Positions 17,196 through 26,588 are shown, numbered from the stretch's first letter. The stretch: 64,000 bases of DNA from Mesorhizobium sp. AR07 (GCF_024746815.1 NZ_CP080525.1:2170001-2234000), one strand, 5' to 3'. Translations and numbers: made by a program. Notes: generated from the letters alone by a model not told the origin.

Positions 17196-19586
17196 CTACT
17201 CCCCGTAAGGTACCCAGATGTTCTTGACCTGCGTCGCGCGGCGCAGGAACTCACGGCCCTGGCTGTCGGGCGATGCCCAGTCCCGCATGCCGCCGCCCCA
17301 CACGGGCTTGAGATTGCCGGCGGATGCGGTTTCGACCGGACCCGTGCCGCCCGCAGAGCCGAAATCCCAAAGCGCGGCGACTTCATCATGCTCGGCCAGC
17401 ATCCTGGCGAGGCCCGATGTCTCGCCAGTCACGATGCTGACCACGCCGGCCGGAACGTCGCTGGTATCGAGCAACTGGTAAAAGTCGGTCGCCGCCAGAG
17501 GATAACGCGCCGACGGGACGGCGATGACGCGGTTGCCCGCGGCAAGCGTCGGCATCACCAGCGAGACGAAGCCGAGAAGCGGCGCTTCATCGGGGCAGAC
17601 CAGCCCCATGATGCCGAAGGGCTCGTTCATCGCCAGCGTCACATGCCGCGACTTGGTCGAGTGCACCGCGCCATCGTGCTTGTCGGCGAAGCCCGCATAG
17701 AAGAACGTCCGGCGGATCGATGCGGCCACTTCCGTTGCCGCATCCTTGGCCGAGGCGCCGGTCATCGAGCGCAGCCGCGCCTCGAATTCGGCCGCGCGGG
17801 CCGACAGGTTCTCGGCAATGTAGTAGAGGATCTGCGCACGGTTGTGCGCGGTGGCAGCCCCCCAGTTCCCCGCCATGGCTGCCGCCTCCACGGCATTGCG
17901 GATATCCTTGCGGTTGCCGAGGCCGGCCTGGCCGGCGGTCTTTCCCGCCGGACTGACGACGGCGTAGCTGTAACCGGAATCCGGCCTCGCCTGCTTGCCG
18001 CCGACATAAAGCTTCGCCGTGCGGTCGATCGCATCGCTCGACACCGCCACCGCCGTCATGGAGGAAGGTGCTGCGTTGAGCACGGGCCTGGCGGCCTGCT
18101 TGCCCTTTGCCGGCTTGCCATGGTCGGGCACCAGATATTCGTAGAGCCCTTCCCGCCCGCCTTCGCGCCCGAAGCCGCTCTCACGGTAGCCGCCAAAGCC
18201 GGCCGCCGCGTCGAACAGATTGGTGGCGTTGATCCAGACCACGCCGGCCTTGATGCGCGCGGCGACATCGAGGCTGCGGTTGATGTTCTCCGACCAGACC
18301 GAAGCGGCAAGGCCAAAGCGGGTGTTGTTGGCAAGTGCCACCGCCTCGTCGGGTGTGCGGAAGGTCATCGCCACGAGCACCGGACCGAAGATCTCGACGG
18401 TCGCCACCGTCGAGGCAGGCGCTACGCCGGTCATCAGCGTCGGCAGGAAGAAGCAGCCTTTCGCCGGCATCGGGATCGACGGTTGAAAGACGTCGGCACC
18501 TTCCTGCTTGCCCTTGGCGACCAGCGAGCCGATACGCTCCAGCTGTTCGGTCGAGACGACCGCGCCGATGTCCGTGGATTTGTCGAGCGGATCGCCGACG
18601 CGCAACGTCTGCATGCGTGCGCGCAGCTTGGCATAGAGCTTCTCGGCGATTCCCTCCTGCACCAGCAGGCGCGAACCGGCGCAGCACACCTCGCCCTGGT
18701 TGAACCAGATCGCGTCGACCAGCCCTTCGACCGCGCTGTCGAGATCGGCGTCGTCGAAGACGATGAAGGGGGATTTGCCACCGAGTTCCAGCGACAGCTT
18801 CTTGCCCGATCCGGCCGTTGCCCGGCGAATGATGCGGCCCACTTCCGTCGAGCCGGTAAAGGCGATCTTGCCGACCCCTGGATGGCCGACAAGTGCCGCG
18901 CCCGTTTCGCCTTCACCGGTCACGATGTTGACGACACCGTCCGGCAGGCCCGCCTCGCGGCAGATTTCGGCAAAGGCAAGCGCCGTGAGGGGAGTCTGCT
19001 CGGCGGGCTTCAGGACGACCGTGTTGCCCGCGGCAAGCGCCGGCGCGATCTTCCATGCAAGCATCAGCAGCGGAAAGTTCCACGGGATGATCTGGCCGCA
19101 GACGCCGACCGGTTGATGGCCGGGCATTTCGCTTTCGATCAGTTCCGCCCAGCCGGCATGGTGGTAGAAGTGGCGCGCGACCAGCGGAATGTCGATGTCG
19201 CGGCTTTCGCGAATAGGCTTGCCGTTGTCCATGGATTCCAGCACGGCCAGGAAGCGGTCGCGCTTCTGGATATGGCGGGCCAGCGCGTAGAGGTGCCGCG
19301 CCCGCTCGTGGCCCGAAAGCTTCGACCAGCTCTTGAAGGCGCGGGCGGCGGCGGCGACCGCGCGGTCCACGTCGTCAGCCGTTCCCAGCGCCACGCGGGC
19401 AAGCGCGGCGCCGTTTGCCGGATTTGTCACTTCGAAGCTGGCGCCCACCGCCGGATCGGTGAACTTGCCGTCGATGAAGTGGCCAAAGCCCACCTCATGC
19501 TGCCCAAGCCAGGCGATGATGTGATCGTTGCTTTCGGGCGACGGACCATATTCCATGGTTTGCAGGATATCCTTGATGAGGGCCAT
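17196..19586 (-). CDS. Two-domain aldehyde dehydrogenase (ALDH16-like)
   Basis: A 796-residue fusion. Residues ~35-480 form a full aldehyde dehydrogenase with the NAD-binding GEGETGAALVGHPGVGKIAFTGSTEVG region, Glu267 in ELGG and catalytic Cys301 in GEVCCAGSR. Residues ~520-796 form a second ALDH-like module that keeps the Rossmann half but lacks the catalytic Cys block, as in ALDH16 proteins. It lies 11 bases downstream of deoC on the same strand, so the likely role is oxidation of acetaldehyde released by DeoC, giving acetate. The split between catalytic and non-catalytic modules is seen; the substrate is inferred from context. Confidence 0.88.
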   Translation of the reverse strand: MALIKDILQTMEYGPSPESNDHIIAWLGQHEVGFGHFIDGKFTDPAVGASFEVTNPANGAALARVALGTADDVDRAVAAAARAFKSWSKLSGHERARHLYALARHIQKRDRFLAVLESMDNGKPIRESRDIDIPLVARHFYHHAGWAELIESEMPGHQPVGVCGQIIPWNFPLLMLAWKIAPALAAGNTVVLKPAEQTPLTALAFAEICREAGLPDGVVNIVTGEGETGAALVGHPGVGKIAFTGSTEVGRIIRRATAGSGKKLSLELGGKSPFIVFDDADLDSAVEGLVDAIWFNQGEVCCAGSRLLVQEGIAEKLYAKLRARMQTLRVGDPLDKSTDIGAVVSTEQLERIGSLVAKGKQEGADVFQPSIPMPAKGCFFLPTLMTGVAPASTVATVEIFGPVLVAMTFRTPDEAVALANNTRFGLAASVWSENINRSLDVAARIKAGVVWINATNLFDAAAGFGGYRESGFGREGGREGLYEYLVPDHGKPAKGKQAARPVLNAAPSSMTAVAVSSDAIDRTAKLYVGGKQARPDSGYSYAVVSPAGKTAGQAGLGNRKDIRNAVEAAAMAGNWGAATAHNRAQILYYIAENLSARAAEFEARLRSMTGASAKDAATEVAASIRRTFFYAGFADKHDGAVHSTKSRHVTLAMNEPFGIMGLVCPDEAPLLGFVSLVMPTLAAGNRVIAVPSARYPLAATDFYQLLDTSDVPAGVVSIVTGETSGLARMLAEHDEVAALWDFGSAGGTGPVETASAGNLKPVWGGGMRDWASPDSQGREFLRRATQVKNIWVPYGE

Positions 19587-19597
19587 GGGTGTCTCTT

Positions 19598-20587
19598 TCA
19601 GGCGAGTGCGTGCCGGTAGGTGGCGGAGTAGCGGCCGGTGACATAGTGCTCGAGCTGGCGTTCGATATCGCCCAGCAGCGAGCTTGCGCCGATGCGGAAC
19701 AGATCGGGTTCCAGCCAGCGCCGGCCCAATTCCTCCTTCATCAGGAACTGCCAGTTCAGGGCGTCCTTGGCGGTCTTCAGCCCGCCCGCTGGCTTGAAGC
19801 CGATCTTGAAACCGGTTTGCTGCCCATAGTCGCGCAGCGCCCGCAGCATGACCAGGCTGACCGGCAGCGTGGCGTTGACGTCTTCCTTCCCGGTCGACGT
19901 CTTGATGAAATCGGCGCCTGCCTGCATCGAGACCATGGAGGCTTTGTACACGTTGCGCAGCGTCTTCAGGTCGCCGGTCGCCAGGATCGCTTTCAGATGT
20001 GCCTCGCCGCAGGCTTCGCGCATGGCGGCGACTTCGTCGTAAAGCGCAAACCAGTCCTGACGGAACACCAGCGCCCGGTTGATGACGATGTCGATCTCCT
20101 GCGCCCCCTCGCCCACCGCATAGCGGATTTCAGCGAGGCGCTGCGGCAGCGGCGTCAGGCCTGCCGGGAAGCCGGTGGCGACCGACGCCACCGGAATGCC
20201 GGAACCGGCAAGCGCGTTGACAGCGGCCGGAACCATGGTTGGGTAAACGCAGACCGCCCCCACCCTTGGCGGCGTCGCCGTCAGCCCCAACCCCTCGACC
20301 AGTTCGTCGCTCAAGGGTCGTCTTGCCTTCGCGCACAGCCGCTGGACACGGTCGGGCGTGTCGTCGCCCGCCAGTGTCGTCAGGTCGATGCAGGTCAGCG
20401 CCTTGACCAGCCATGCGGCCTGATACTCCTTTTTCACCGAACGGCGGGTGGGCAAAGTCGATGCCCGTCGCTCCACGGCGCTCAGATTGACCTCGATTGC
20501 CTCAAAGGCGTCAATTCGAAGCGAAATGCCCTCGTTGCGTCGGAAGTTCTCAAGTCGCTGCAGCGTCGAATGATCCGGTTTTGTCAC
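19598..20587 (-). CDS. deoC: Deoxyribose-phosphate aldolase
   Basis: A 329-residue class I aldolase that splits 2-deoxyribose 5-phosphate to glyceraldehyde 3-phosphate and acetaldehyde. The Schiff-base Lys is Lys229 in GADFIKTSTGK, and AVCVYPTMVPAAVNAL plus EIDIVINRAL and GFKPAGGLKT are the family's conserved blocks. The start is GTG at 20587. It is longer than the ~250-residue E. coli enzyme because of a ~70-residue N-terminal extension, typical of many alphaproteobacterial and eukaryotic DeoC proteins. It leads the deoC-aldehyde dehydrogenase operon; the divergent DeoR-type gene at 20775 is the likely regulator. Confidence 0.92.
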   Translation of the reverse strand: MTKPDHSTLQRLENFRRNEGISLRIDAFEAIEVNLSAVERRASTLPTRRSVKKEYQAAWLVKALTCIDLTTLAGDDTPDRVQRLCAKARRPLSDELVEGLGLTATPPRVGAVCVYPTMVPAAVNALAGSGIPVASVATGFPAGLTPLPQRLAEIRYAVGEGAQEIDIVINRALVFRQDWFALYDEVAAMREACGEAHLKAILATGDLKTLRNVYKASMVSMQAGADFIKTSTGKEDVNATLPVSLVMLRALRDYGQQTGFKIGFKPAGGLKTAKDALNWQFLMKEELGRRWLEPDLFRIGASSLLGDIERQLEHYVTGRYSATYRHALA

Positions 20588-20647
20588 GGATGTTGCCCGT
20601 CCTCTGGTGTGGCTTGCAGCCTGCCGCTTAGGTGCGGCTTACGCAAT

Positions 20648-20671
20648 ATGTTATAGTTCAAACATTATGTT
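20648..20671. promoter_or_regulatory. Candidate DeoR half-sites
   Basis: In the divergent deoC/deoR spacer, ATGTT at 20648-20652, AACAT at 20661-20665 and ATGTT at 20667-20671 give overlapping inverted 5-mers in an otherwise AT-rich stretch. This is a reasonable operator position for the DeoR-type regulator, but the arms are short. Confidence 0.35.
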
Positions 20672-20774
20672 CGGATCGTTTCATATTGACGACGAAACTG
20701 TCAAGGGCGCATGGATCGGTTTATGGCGCTGCGGCGCAAAGCCGCCCCTGAAACGCGTCCGCAACGGAGAACGC

Positions 20775-21494
20775 ATGAGCAGAGCAGGACACAGGGGCGA
20801 GCGGCTCGACGCACTTCGCACGATGCTGGACCGAGACGGCGTGCTCAGGCTTCGTGACACTGCCGTGCGGCTCGGCGTCTCGGAGATGACGATCCGGCGC
20901 GACATTGCCGAGGCCAGGGACCGCTTCACCTGCCTAGGCGGCCATATCGTGGGCGCGCTCGATAGCGCGGCGGGCGACTATGTCCTCGACGCGGAGAAGG
21001 ACAGCCACGCCACGGCGAAGGCCGTTGCCTGTGCGCAGGCAGTGAAGCTCATCGAGGAGGACGACACGATCTTCATCGATTGCGGCACGACGACGCCGCA
21101 TCTGGCGGCCCGCATTCCCGAGGGCATGCGTCTGACGGCGATATGCTACTCGATGAACGTGGCCGAGATCCTGTGCCACCGCAACAACATAAGGCTCATT
21201 CTGCTCGGCGGTCTCTATCATCCGGCGGCCGCGTCATTCTCGGGCGAGGAAGGGTTGGAGACCCTGGCAAGGATCAACCTGAACAAGGCCTTCATCTCGG
21301 CCGGCGGCGTGCACGAGACGCGCGGCGTCACTTGCTCCCATTTCCATGAGGTGCCCATCAAGCAGATGGTGATCGAGCGCGCGCTCGAATCGCACCTCGT
21401 CGTCGATGCGAGCAAGTTCGGAAAGGTCAGGCCGGCACATTTTGCCGAAGTTACGGCCTTCACGTCGATCGTCTCGGATCGCCCGAGCCAATAG
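20775..21494 (+). CDS. DeoR family transcriptional regulator
   Basis: A 239-residue regulator from the ATG at 20775, which follows GGAG at 20766. The N-terminal winged helix is RLDALRTMLDRDGVLRLRDTAVRLGVSEMTIRRDIAEA; note the typical SEMTIRRDI recognition helix. The C-terminal DeoRC sugar-phosphate sensor contains IFIDCGTTTPHLA and FISAGGVHETRG. It probably represses the divergent deoC-aldehyde dehydrogenase operon, relieved by deoxyribose 5-phosphate (family knowledge). An in-frame codon upstream at 20607 is rejected because it would run through the shared promoter. Confidence 0.88.
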   Translation: MSRAGHRGERLDALRTMLDRDGVLRLRDTAVRLGVSEMTIRRDIAEARDRFTCLGGHIVGALDSAAGDYVLDAEKDSHATAKAVACAQAVKLIEEDDTIFIDCGTTTPHLAARIPEGMRLTAICYSMNVAEILCHRNNIRLILLGGLYHPAAASFSGEEGLETLARINLNKAFISAGGVHETRGVTCSHFHEVPIKQMVIERALESHLVVDASKFGKVRPAHFAEVTAFTSIVSDRPSQ

Positions 21495-21557
21495 CGGGCT
21501 TGCATTCCACATTGGCCGCCGCTTCCAGCATATCCGTCAGTTGAATCTTGGCCCCGA

Positions 21558-21592
21558 CACCGGCGGACGCCAACGGGCGGCGTTCGCCGGTG
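21558..21592. terminator. Strong hairpin between convergent genes
   Basis: CACCGGCG at 21558-21565 pairs with CGCCGGTG at 21585-21592, and ACGCC/GGCGT pair inside with one mismatch. It sits in the 114-base gap where the DeoR-type gene and the RraA-type gene converge, so it may end transcription from both sides. A T run is absent. Confidence 0.5.
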
Positions 21593-21608
21593 CTGGGTGA
21601 TTCCAACG

Positions 21609-22352
21609 TCAATCCGCCAAGCGATTGGTTTTGCGCCACTCCTCGTATTCGCCTCGGGCATCGTCATGCAGCGGATAGTAGCGCTGCAGCGGAGCACCCT
21701 GCATCAGCTTCATACGGGAGAAGTCCTCCCACTCGTGATGGACCTTCGAAGTTTCGATGACCTGCGCCGCAAGAGCAATGGGCAGGACGACGGCGCCGTC
21801 GTCGTCGGCCACGATGATGTCGCCAGGAATGACAGTGACGCCGCCGCAGGCAATCGGCACGTTGACCGCGAACGGCATCAGGCCGGTCTGGGTGTGGAAG
21901 TTGGGTGTCCAGCCGCGCACCCAGAGCGGCAGGTCGAGTTTCTTGAGATTGGGATAGTCGCGCAGACAGCCGTCGATGACCATGCCGGCGCCGCCGCGTC
22001 CTTTGAAGTAGGTCGACATCATGTCGCCGAAGACACCGGCGCTCATGTCGCCGCGCGCATCGACGACGACGATGTCGCCTTCCTGCACGTGGTAAAGCAC
22101 GTGACGGTGGAGCTGTTTCTCCGGGTCGGCATATTCGCCTTCGCCGTAGAGGTCCTCGCGCTTGGGCATGAACTGCAGCGTCAGCGCGGGGCCGACGATC
22201 GACTTGCCCTTGTTCCAGCTCACCGGCCCCATGATGTGCGGGTTGCGGATGCCCATATGCCCCAGTGTGCCGGCGACGGTGGCCGAGCCTATGTCCTTGA
22301 GCGCACCGATGACGTTGCTGGGTGGCCGGGTGATACCGGGTGTATGGGTCAT
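21609..22352 (-). CDS. RraA-family aldolase/decarboxylase
   Basis: A 247-residue protein of the RraA/HMG-aldolase family. Core blocks are GTLGHMGIRNPHIMGPVSWNKGKSIVGPALTL, GDIVVVDARGDMSAGVFGDMMSTYFKGRGGAGMVIDGCLRD (the G-x-x-x-D-G-x-x-R-D end binds the divalent metal and substrate) and VIPGDIIVADDDGAVVLP. Members cleave 4-hydroxy-4-methyl-2-oxoglutarate or decarboxylate oxaloacetate; here, next to a galactonate-dehydratase-like gene and a sugar importer, it may be the retro-aldol step for a 2-keto-3-deoxy sugar acid. A good GGAG precedes its ATG. It ends the minus-strand operon. Confidence 0.78.
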   Translation of the reverse strand: MTHTPGITRPPSNVIGALKDIGSATVAGTLGHMGIRNPHIMGPVSWNKGKSIVGPALTLQFMPKREDLYGEGEYADPEKQLHRHVLYHVQEGDIVVVDARGDMSAGVFGDMMSTYFKGRGGAGMVIDGCLRDYPNLKKLDLPLWVRGWTPNFHTQTGLMPFAVNVPIACGGVTVIPGDIIVADDDGAVVLPIALAAQVIETSKVHHEWEDFSRMKLMQGAPLQRYYPLHDDARGEYEEWRKTNRLAD

Positions 22353-22378
22353 GGCAAATCTCCTTTGGCCCGCTGGGC

Positions 22379-23533
22379 CTACCAGTTGGTGACCGAGCCG
22401 TCCGTGCGGCGCAGGTGGGGGGCTTCCCAGAACTTGAAGCTTTGCTTCTTCACCAGCGCCTCATCCACCTCGACGCCGAGGCCGGGAGCGTCGCTCACGT
22501 CGTAGACGACGCCGTTGAGGCGGGGCTGGACGGTGAATATCCCGGCGTCGTCGAAGCCGTAATAAAGTTCGCCGGGCGACGCGCGGGTTTCGAGCCAGGT
22601 GAAATTGGCGACCGCCGCAGCGAAATGGATCGTCGCCGCCGTGCAGATCGGCCCGAGCGGATTGTGCGGCATCATGTCGACGTAATGTGCCTCGCTCCAG
22701 CCGGCGACTTTCATCGCCTCGGTCAAGCCGCCGACATTGCACACGTCGATGCGGTTGAACTGGTGAATGTCGCGCTCGATGTACGGCAGGAATTGCCACT
22801 TGCTCGAAAACTCCTCGCCGATCGCGAAAGGCACGTCGGTGAGTTTCCTGAGCGCCTCGTAGGCTTCCGGCGTCTCGTCGCGGATCGGTTCTTCAAGAAA
22901 ATCGAGCGTGCCGGATGGCATTTTCTGGCAATAGCTGGCGGCTTCCGCGACCGACAGCCGGTGATGGTAGTCGACGCCCAGCACGACCGCCTCGCCAAGT
23001 TCCTCGCGGGCCTTGACGCACCATCTGGCCGTCTCGGCCAGGCTCTGGCGCGGCTCGTAGACGCCCAGGCTTTCGTGATCGGCCGGGAAAAGCCGGATGG
23101 CGTTCCATCCCATCGCCATCAGTTCCCTGGCTTGCTCGATCATCTCTGGCCCGCACGGACCCCTGGTCGTTGCAAAGGTCGGGATGTGGTTGCGCTGCTT
23201 GCCGCCGAGCAACTGATGGACCGGCACGCCAAGCGCCTTGCCCTTGATGTCGTGCAGCGCGATGTCGATGGCCGAGATCGCGGCGGTGAGCACCCGCCCG
23301 CCTTCGAAATACTGGCTGCGATACATCTCCTGCCACAGCGCGCCGATGGCGAAAGGATCGCGGCCGATCAGGAACTCGCGATAGTGTTCGATGGCCCCGA
23401 CGACCGCCTTCTCGCGGCCAGACAGGCCGCTCTCGCCCCAGCCGTAAATACCTTCGTCGGTCTCCACCTTGACGATGAGCTGGTTCCGGATGCCGACCCA
23501 GGTCGGATAGGGAATGATCGCGGTGATTTTCAT
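22379..23533 (-). CDS. Enolase-superfamily sugar-acid dehydratase (galactonate dehydratase-like)
   Basis: A 384-residue member of the mandelate racemase subgroup. Metal ligands are predicted as Asp188 (VDYHHRL), Glu214 (FLEEPI) and Glu240 (IGEEF); His190 in the DxH motif and His290 (MMPHNPLGP) are the general acid/base pair seen in D-galactonate dehydratases. N-terminal capping domain residues 1-120 include LIVKVETDEGIYGWGES. It probably dehydrates an aldonic acid to a 2-keto-3-deoxy acid, feeding the RraA-type gene 26 bases downstream. The exact sugar cannot be read from sequence. It lies downstream of the importer genes. Confidence 0.83.
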   Translation of the reverse strand: MKITAIIPYPTWVGIRNQLIVKVETDEGIYGWGESGLSGREKAVVGAIEHYREFLIGRDPFAIGALWQEMYRSQYFEGGRVLTAAISAIDIALHDIKGKALGVPVHQLLGGKQRNHIPTFATTRGPCGPEMIEQARELMAMGWNAIRLFPADHESLGVYEPRQSLAETARWCVKAREELGEAVVLGVDYHHRLSVAEAASYCQKMPSGTLDFLEEPIRDETPEAYEALRKLTDVPFAIGEEFSSKWQFLPYIERDIHQFNRIDVCNVGGLTEAMKVAGWSEAHYVDMMPHNPLGPICTAATIHFAAAVANFTWLETRASPGELYYGFDDAGIFTVQPRLNGVVYDVSDAPGLGVEVDEALVKKQSFKFWEAPHLRRTDGSVTNW

Positions 23534-23544
23534 GAACTTTGCCG

Positions 23545-24642
23545 CTACGCCGCCTTGAGCGCCATTGTCGTTTCGCCGTCGAACAGATGCATCTTGTTCT
23601 GGTCGAACTCGATCCAGACGGGCTCGTCGGGCTGGATCACGACGCTCGGCTCGAGGCTGACCACCACGACCGCGGCACCCAGATAGATCTGCACGAAGGT
23701 GACATCGCCGGTGGGCTCGACGGTATAGACCTTGCCGGGCACGGCGCCCGGCGCTGCCTGTTTGCGCAGCCTGAGGGTGCTGTGGCGCGCGCCGAGCACG
23801 ACTTTGTCCGAACTGGCGGACAGCGCCTTTCGGGCATTGGCGGAAGACAGCGGCAGATCCCAGCCTTCGGGACTTTGCAACGACACTTCGGTACCCTTGG
23901 TGACGGCCCTCAGCGGCACCAGGCTCATCGCCGGACTGCCGACGAAACTGGCGACGAACGTGTTCACGGGATTATCGAAGACCTGGCTCGGCGAATCATA
24001 TTGCTGCAGCATCCCCCCGCTCATCACCGCCATCTTGTCGGCCATGGTGACGGCTTCGAGCTGGTCGTGCGTGACATAGATTACCGTCGCGCTGAGATCC
24101 CGCTGGAAGCGTTTCAGCTCCGAGCGCATCTGCACGCGCAGCTTGGCGTCGAGATTGGACAGAGGTTCGTCCATCAGGAAGACTTTTGGGTCGCGCACCA
24201 GCGCCCGGCCAAGCGCGACACGCTGCTGCTGGCCACCGGAAAGTTCACGAGGAAGCCGTTTCAGAAGGTGGACGATGTCGAGCACCTTGGCGGCTTCCAT
24301 CACCTTCCTTTCGATATCCGGCTTGGCGAGTTTGCGCATCTTCAGCGGAAAAGACAGGTTCTGGAACACCGTCTTGTTGGGATAGAGCGCGTAGTTCTGG
24401 AAGACCATGGCGATATCCCGGTCCTTGGGATCGAGGTCGTTGACCAGCCTGTCGCCGATGTAGATGTCGCCATCCGATATCGGCATCAGCCCCGCCACCA
24501 GGTTGAGCGTCGTCGTCTTGCCGCAGCCGGAAGGCCCGACCAGCGCCACGAACTCGCCGTCCTCGACGGTCAGCGATACATGATTGACGGCGTAGAGATT
24601 GCCGTAGGTCTTGACGACGTCTCGCAGAACGACCTGGGCCAT
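23545..24642 (-). CDS. ABC sugar importer ATP-binding protein (UgpC/MsmK type)
   Basis: A 365-residue ATPase of CUT1 carbohydrate importers. Walker A is GPSGCGKTTT (residue ~38), signature LSGGQQQR (~137), Walker B FLMDEPLSNLDA, and the H-loop is VTHDQLEA. The C-terminal third is a TOBE/OB regulatory domain ending in WIEFDQNKMHLFDGE. It energises the two permeases upstream. It lies 11 bases before the dehydratase gene and 21 bases after the permease gene, so it belongs to the same operon. Confidence 0.93.
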   Translation of the reverse strand: MAQVVLRDVVKTYGNLYAVNHVSLTVEDGEFVALVGPSGCGKTTTLNLVAGLMPISDGDIYIGDRLVNDLDPKDRDIAMVFQNYALYPNKTVFQNLSFPLKMRKLAKPDIERKVMEAAKVLDIVHLLKRLPRELSGGQQQRVALGRALVRDPKVFLMDEPLSNLDAKLRVQMRSELKRFQRDLSATVIYVTHDQLEAVTMADKMAVMSGGMLQQYDSPSQVFDNPVNTFVASFVGSPAMSLVPLRAVTKGTEVSLQSPEGWDLPLSSANARKALSASSDKVVLGARHSTLRLRKQAAPGAVPGKVYTVEPTGDVTFVQIYLGAAVVVVSLEPSVVIQPDEPVWIEFDQNKMHLFDGETTMALKAA

Positions 24643-24663
24643 GCGGCTTCTCCCCTCACGCAG

Positions 24664-25548
24664 TCACGACTTCACGGCGCCTTCGGTCAGCGCGCGGACA
24701 AAATATTTCTGCAGCACAAGGAACAGCACCACGACCGGCACGCTCATCAGGAAGGTTGCCGCCATCAGGCCAGGCCAGTCGGTGGCGAACTCGGTGAAGT
24801 AACGCTGGATGCCCACCGGCAAGGTCAACTTGTCCTTGTTGTTCAGGAATGTGACGGCATAGACATACTCGTTCCAGGCGCCGATGAACGAAAAGATCGA
24901 CGTGGCGATGATGCCCGGTGACGATAGCGGCAGCACGATCATGTAAAAGGCCTGGAAACGCGTCGCGCCATCGATGCGCGCCGCCTGCTCGAGCTGGATC
25001 GGGATGTTGTCGTAGAACCCCTTGAGCAGCCAGATCGAGAGCGGCAGGCCAAACGTCAGATAGGTCAGGATCAGGGACGTGTGGGTGCCCACCAATCCGA
25101 GCCGGCGCATCAGCAGGAACAGCGGCATCAGGAAAACGACCGCGGGAAACATGTTCCTGACGAGCACCGCGAAAAACAGGAACGTGCGGCCCGGAAAGCG
25201 GAACCGCGAAAAGGCATATGCCGCCGGCACCGCGACGACGACGCCAAGGATCGTCGTTGCCACCGAAACGTAGAGGCTGTTCCAGAAATATTGCAGGAAT
25301 TCGTGGCCGACTGAGTTCGAGGGGTCGAGCAGCTTGCTGTAGTTTTCAAGCGTCGGCTCGGCCGGCCACCACTGCGGCGGGTATTGCATCGCGGCGAATT
25401 GCGACTTCAGCGACGTCAGCACCATCCACGCCATCGGCAGGACCGTGAAGATCAACAGGAACAGCAGGAATACGCGACCGCTCCATCGCCACCAGTCGAT
25501 GGGTTTTCTGATACGAGACCGGCCGGCGTCGGCGAATGTGCTGGTCAT
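24664..25548 (-). CDS. ABC sugar importer permease (MalG type)
   Basis: A 294-residue inner-membrane permease with about six helices. The EAA loop that docks the ATPase is LEQAARIDGATRFQAFYMIVLPLSSPGI. The ATG at 25548 overlaps the stop of the partner permease (ATGA), so this start is chosen although the frame stays open far upstream through that gene. It pairs with the MalF-type permease and belongs to the sugar-acid cluster. Confidence 0.92.
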   Translation of the reverse strand: MTSTFADAGRSRIRKPIDWWRWSGRVFLLFLLIFTVLPMAWMVLTSLKSQFAAMQYPPQWWPAEPTLENYSKLLDPSNSVGHEFLQYFWNSLYVSVATTILGVVVAVPAAYAFSRFRFPGRTFLFFAVLVRNMFPAVVFLMPLFLLMRRLGLVGTHTSLILTYLTFGLPLSIWLLKGFYDNIPIQLEQAARIDGATRFQAFYMIVLPLSSPGIIATSIFSFIGAWNEYVYAVTFLNNKDKLTLPVGIQRYFTEFATDWPGLMAATFLMSVPVVVLFLVLQKYFVRALTEGAVKS

Positions 25549-26498
25549 GCCCTCGCCTCGTCGCCGCGAGTCAGTGCTTTCACGTAGAAGTAGCCGAGCG
25601 TCATCAGCACGATGAACAGAATGACCGCGTAGGCCGACGCCAGCCCCCAGCGCTGGCGCCCGAAGGCGAGCTGATAGATCTGGGTGATCCAGATATCGGA
25701 AGCGCCAGCCGGCCCGCCGCCCGTCATGATCCATGGGATGATGAAGGAGTTGAAGTTCGCCACCATCAACAGCAGCAGCGTGACCATCGAGACGCCTTTC
25801 AGATGGGGGAAAGTCACGTGGCGGAAGCGTTGCCAGGTATTGGCGCCATCGACCTGGGCCGCACGCAGCAACTGGTCGGGCACGGTCTGCAGGCCGGCCA
25901 TCAGCATGATCATGGCGAAGGAAAATTCTCGCCAGATGTTCACGACGATGAGCGAGGGCAGCGCCGTGTGCAGATTGTCCAGGAAGTTGATCGGCCTGTC
26001 GGTGAAACCGAACTGCACCGACAGCGCGCCGATCACGCCAAAATCCGAGTGGTAGAGCCACTTCCAGACGTAGGACGCGGCAACCGCGCTAACGACATAG
26101 GGGATCAGCAGAACGGCGCGAAGCACGCCACGGCCGGCGAACTCGCGATGCAGCGCCAAAGCGGCGCAAAGCCCGAGCAGGAAGGAGAAGAGCGTCGAGG
26201 ATATGGTCCAGATCAGGGTATTGACGGTGACATCACGAAACGACGCGCTCGTCAGGATCGTGACGTAATTGTCGAGCCCGACATAGATCTTGTCCTTCAT
26301 CTGAAGGTTGGCGGGCGTTTTGAAGAGGCTCAGCTCAAGCGTATAGTAGATGGGATAGGCGATGACGATCATCATCACCGCAAGCGCGGGAAACACATAG
26401 AGATAGTCCGCGCGGTGGTTCACCACCCGTTGCAGAAGGCCAACGCGCCTCGGCGACCTTGCCGGTGCGGGGGCGGCCTGTTCCGTGGCGATGCTCAC
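25545..26498 (-). CDS. ABC sugar importer permease (MalF type)
   Basis: A 317-residue permease with an N-terminal cytoplasmic tail and six predicted helices, starting with GTG at 26498 after an AAAGGA. The EAA loop is LLRAAQVDGANTWQRFRHVTFPHLKGVSM. YLYVFPALAVMMIVIAYPIYYTLELSLF is the typical first membrane helix. It is translationally coupled to the MalG-type permease. The binding protein is encoded 90 bases upstream. Confidence 0.92.
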   Translation of the reverse strand: MSIATEQAAPAPARSPRRVGLLQRVVNHRADYLYVFPALAVMMIVIAYPIYYTLELSLFKTPANLQMKDKIYVGLDNYVTILTSASFRDVTVNTLIWTISSTLFSFLLGLCAALALHREFAGRGVLRAVLLIPYVVSAVAASYVWKWLYHSDFGVIGALSVQFGFTDRPINFLDNLHTALPSLIVVNIWREFSFAMIMLMAGLQTVPDQLLRAAQVDGANTWQRFRHVTFPHLKGVSMVTLLLLMVANFNSFIIPWIMTGGGPAGASDIWITQIYQLAFGRQRWGLASAYAVILFIVLMTLGYFYVKALTRGDEARA

Positions 26499-26588
26499 GG
26501 GCTACATCCTTTGTTAGAGCACGCGGGGACCGGCAGCACGAGGGCTGCCGGCCGTTCCAGGGCGGGACGCGACTTACAAGCAGCCAAG

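Noticed and set aside
17130..19619. 829-codon plus-strand frame antisense to the aldehyde dehydrogenase
   Set aside because: It mirrors a strongly conserved gene on minus, has Arg/His/Gly-rich shadow composition and no domain.
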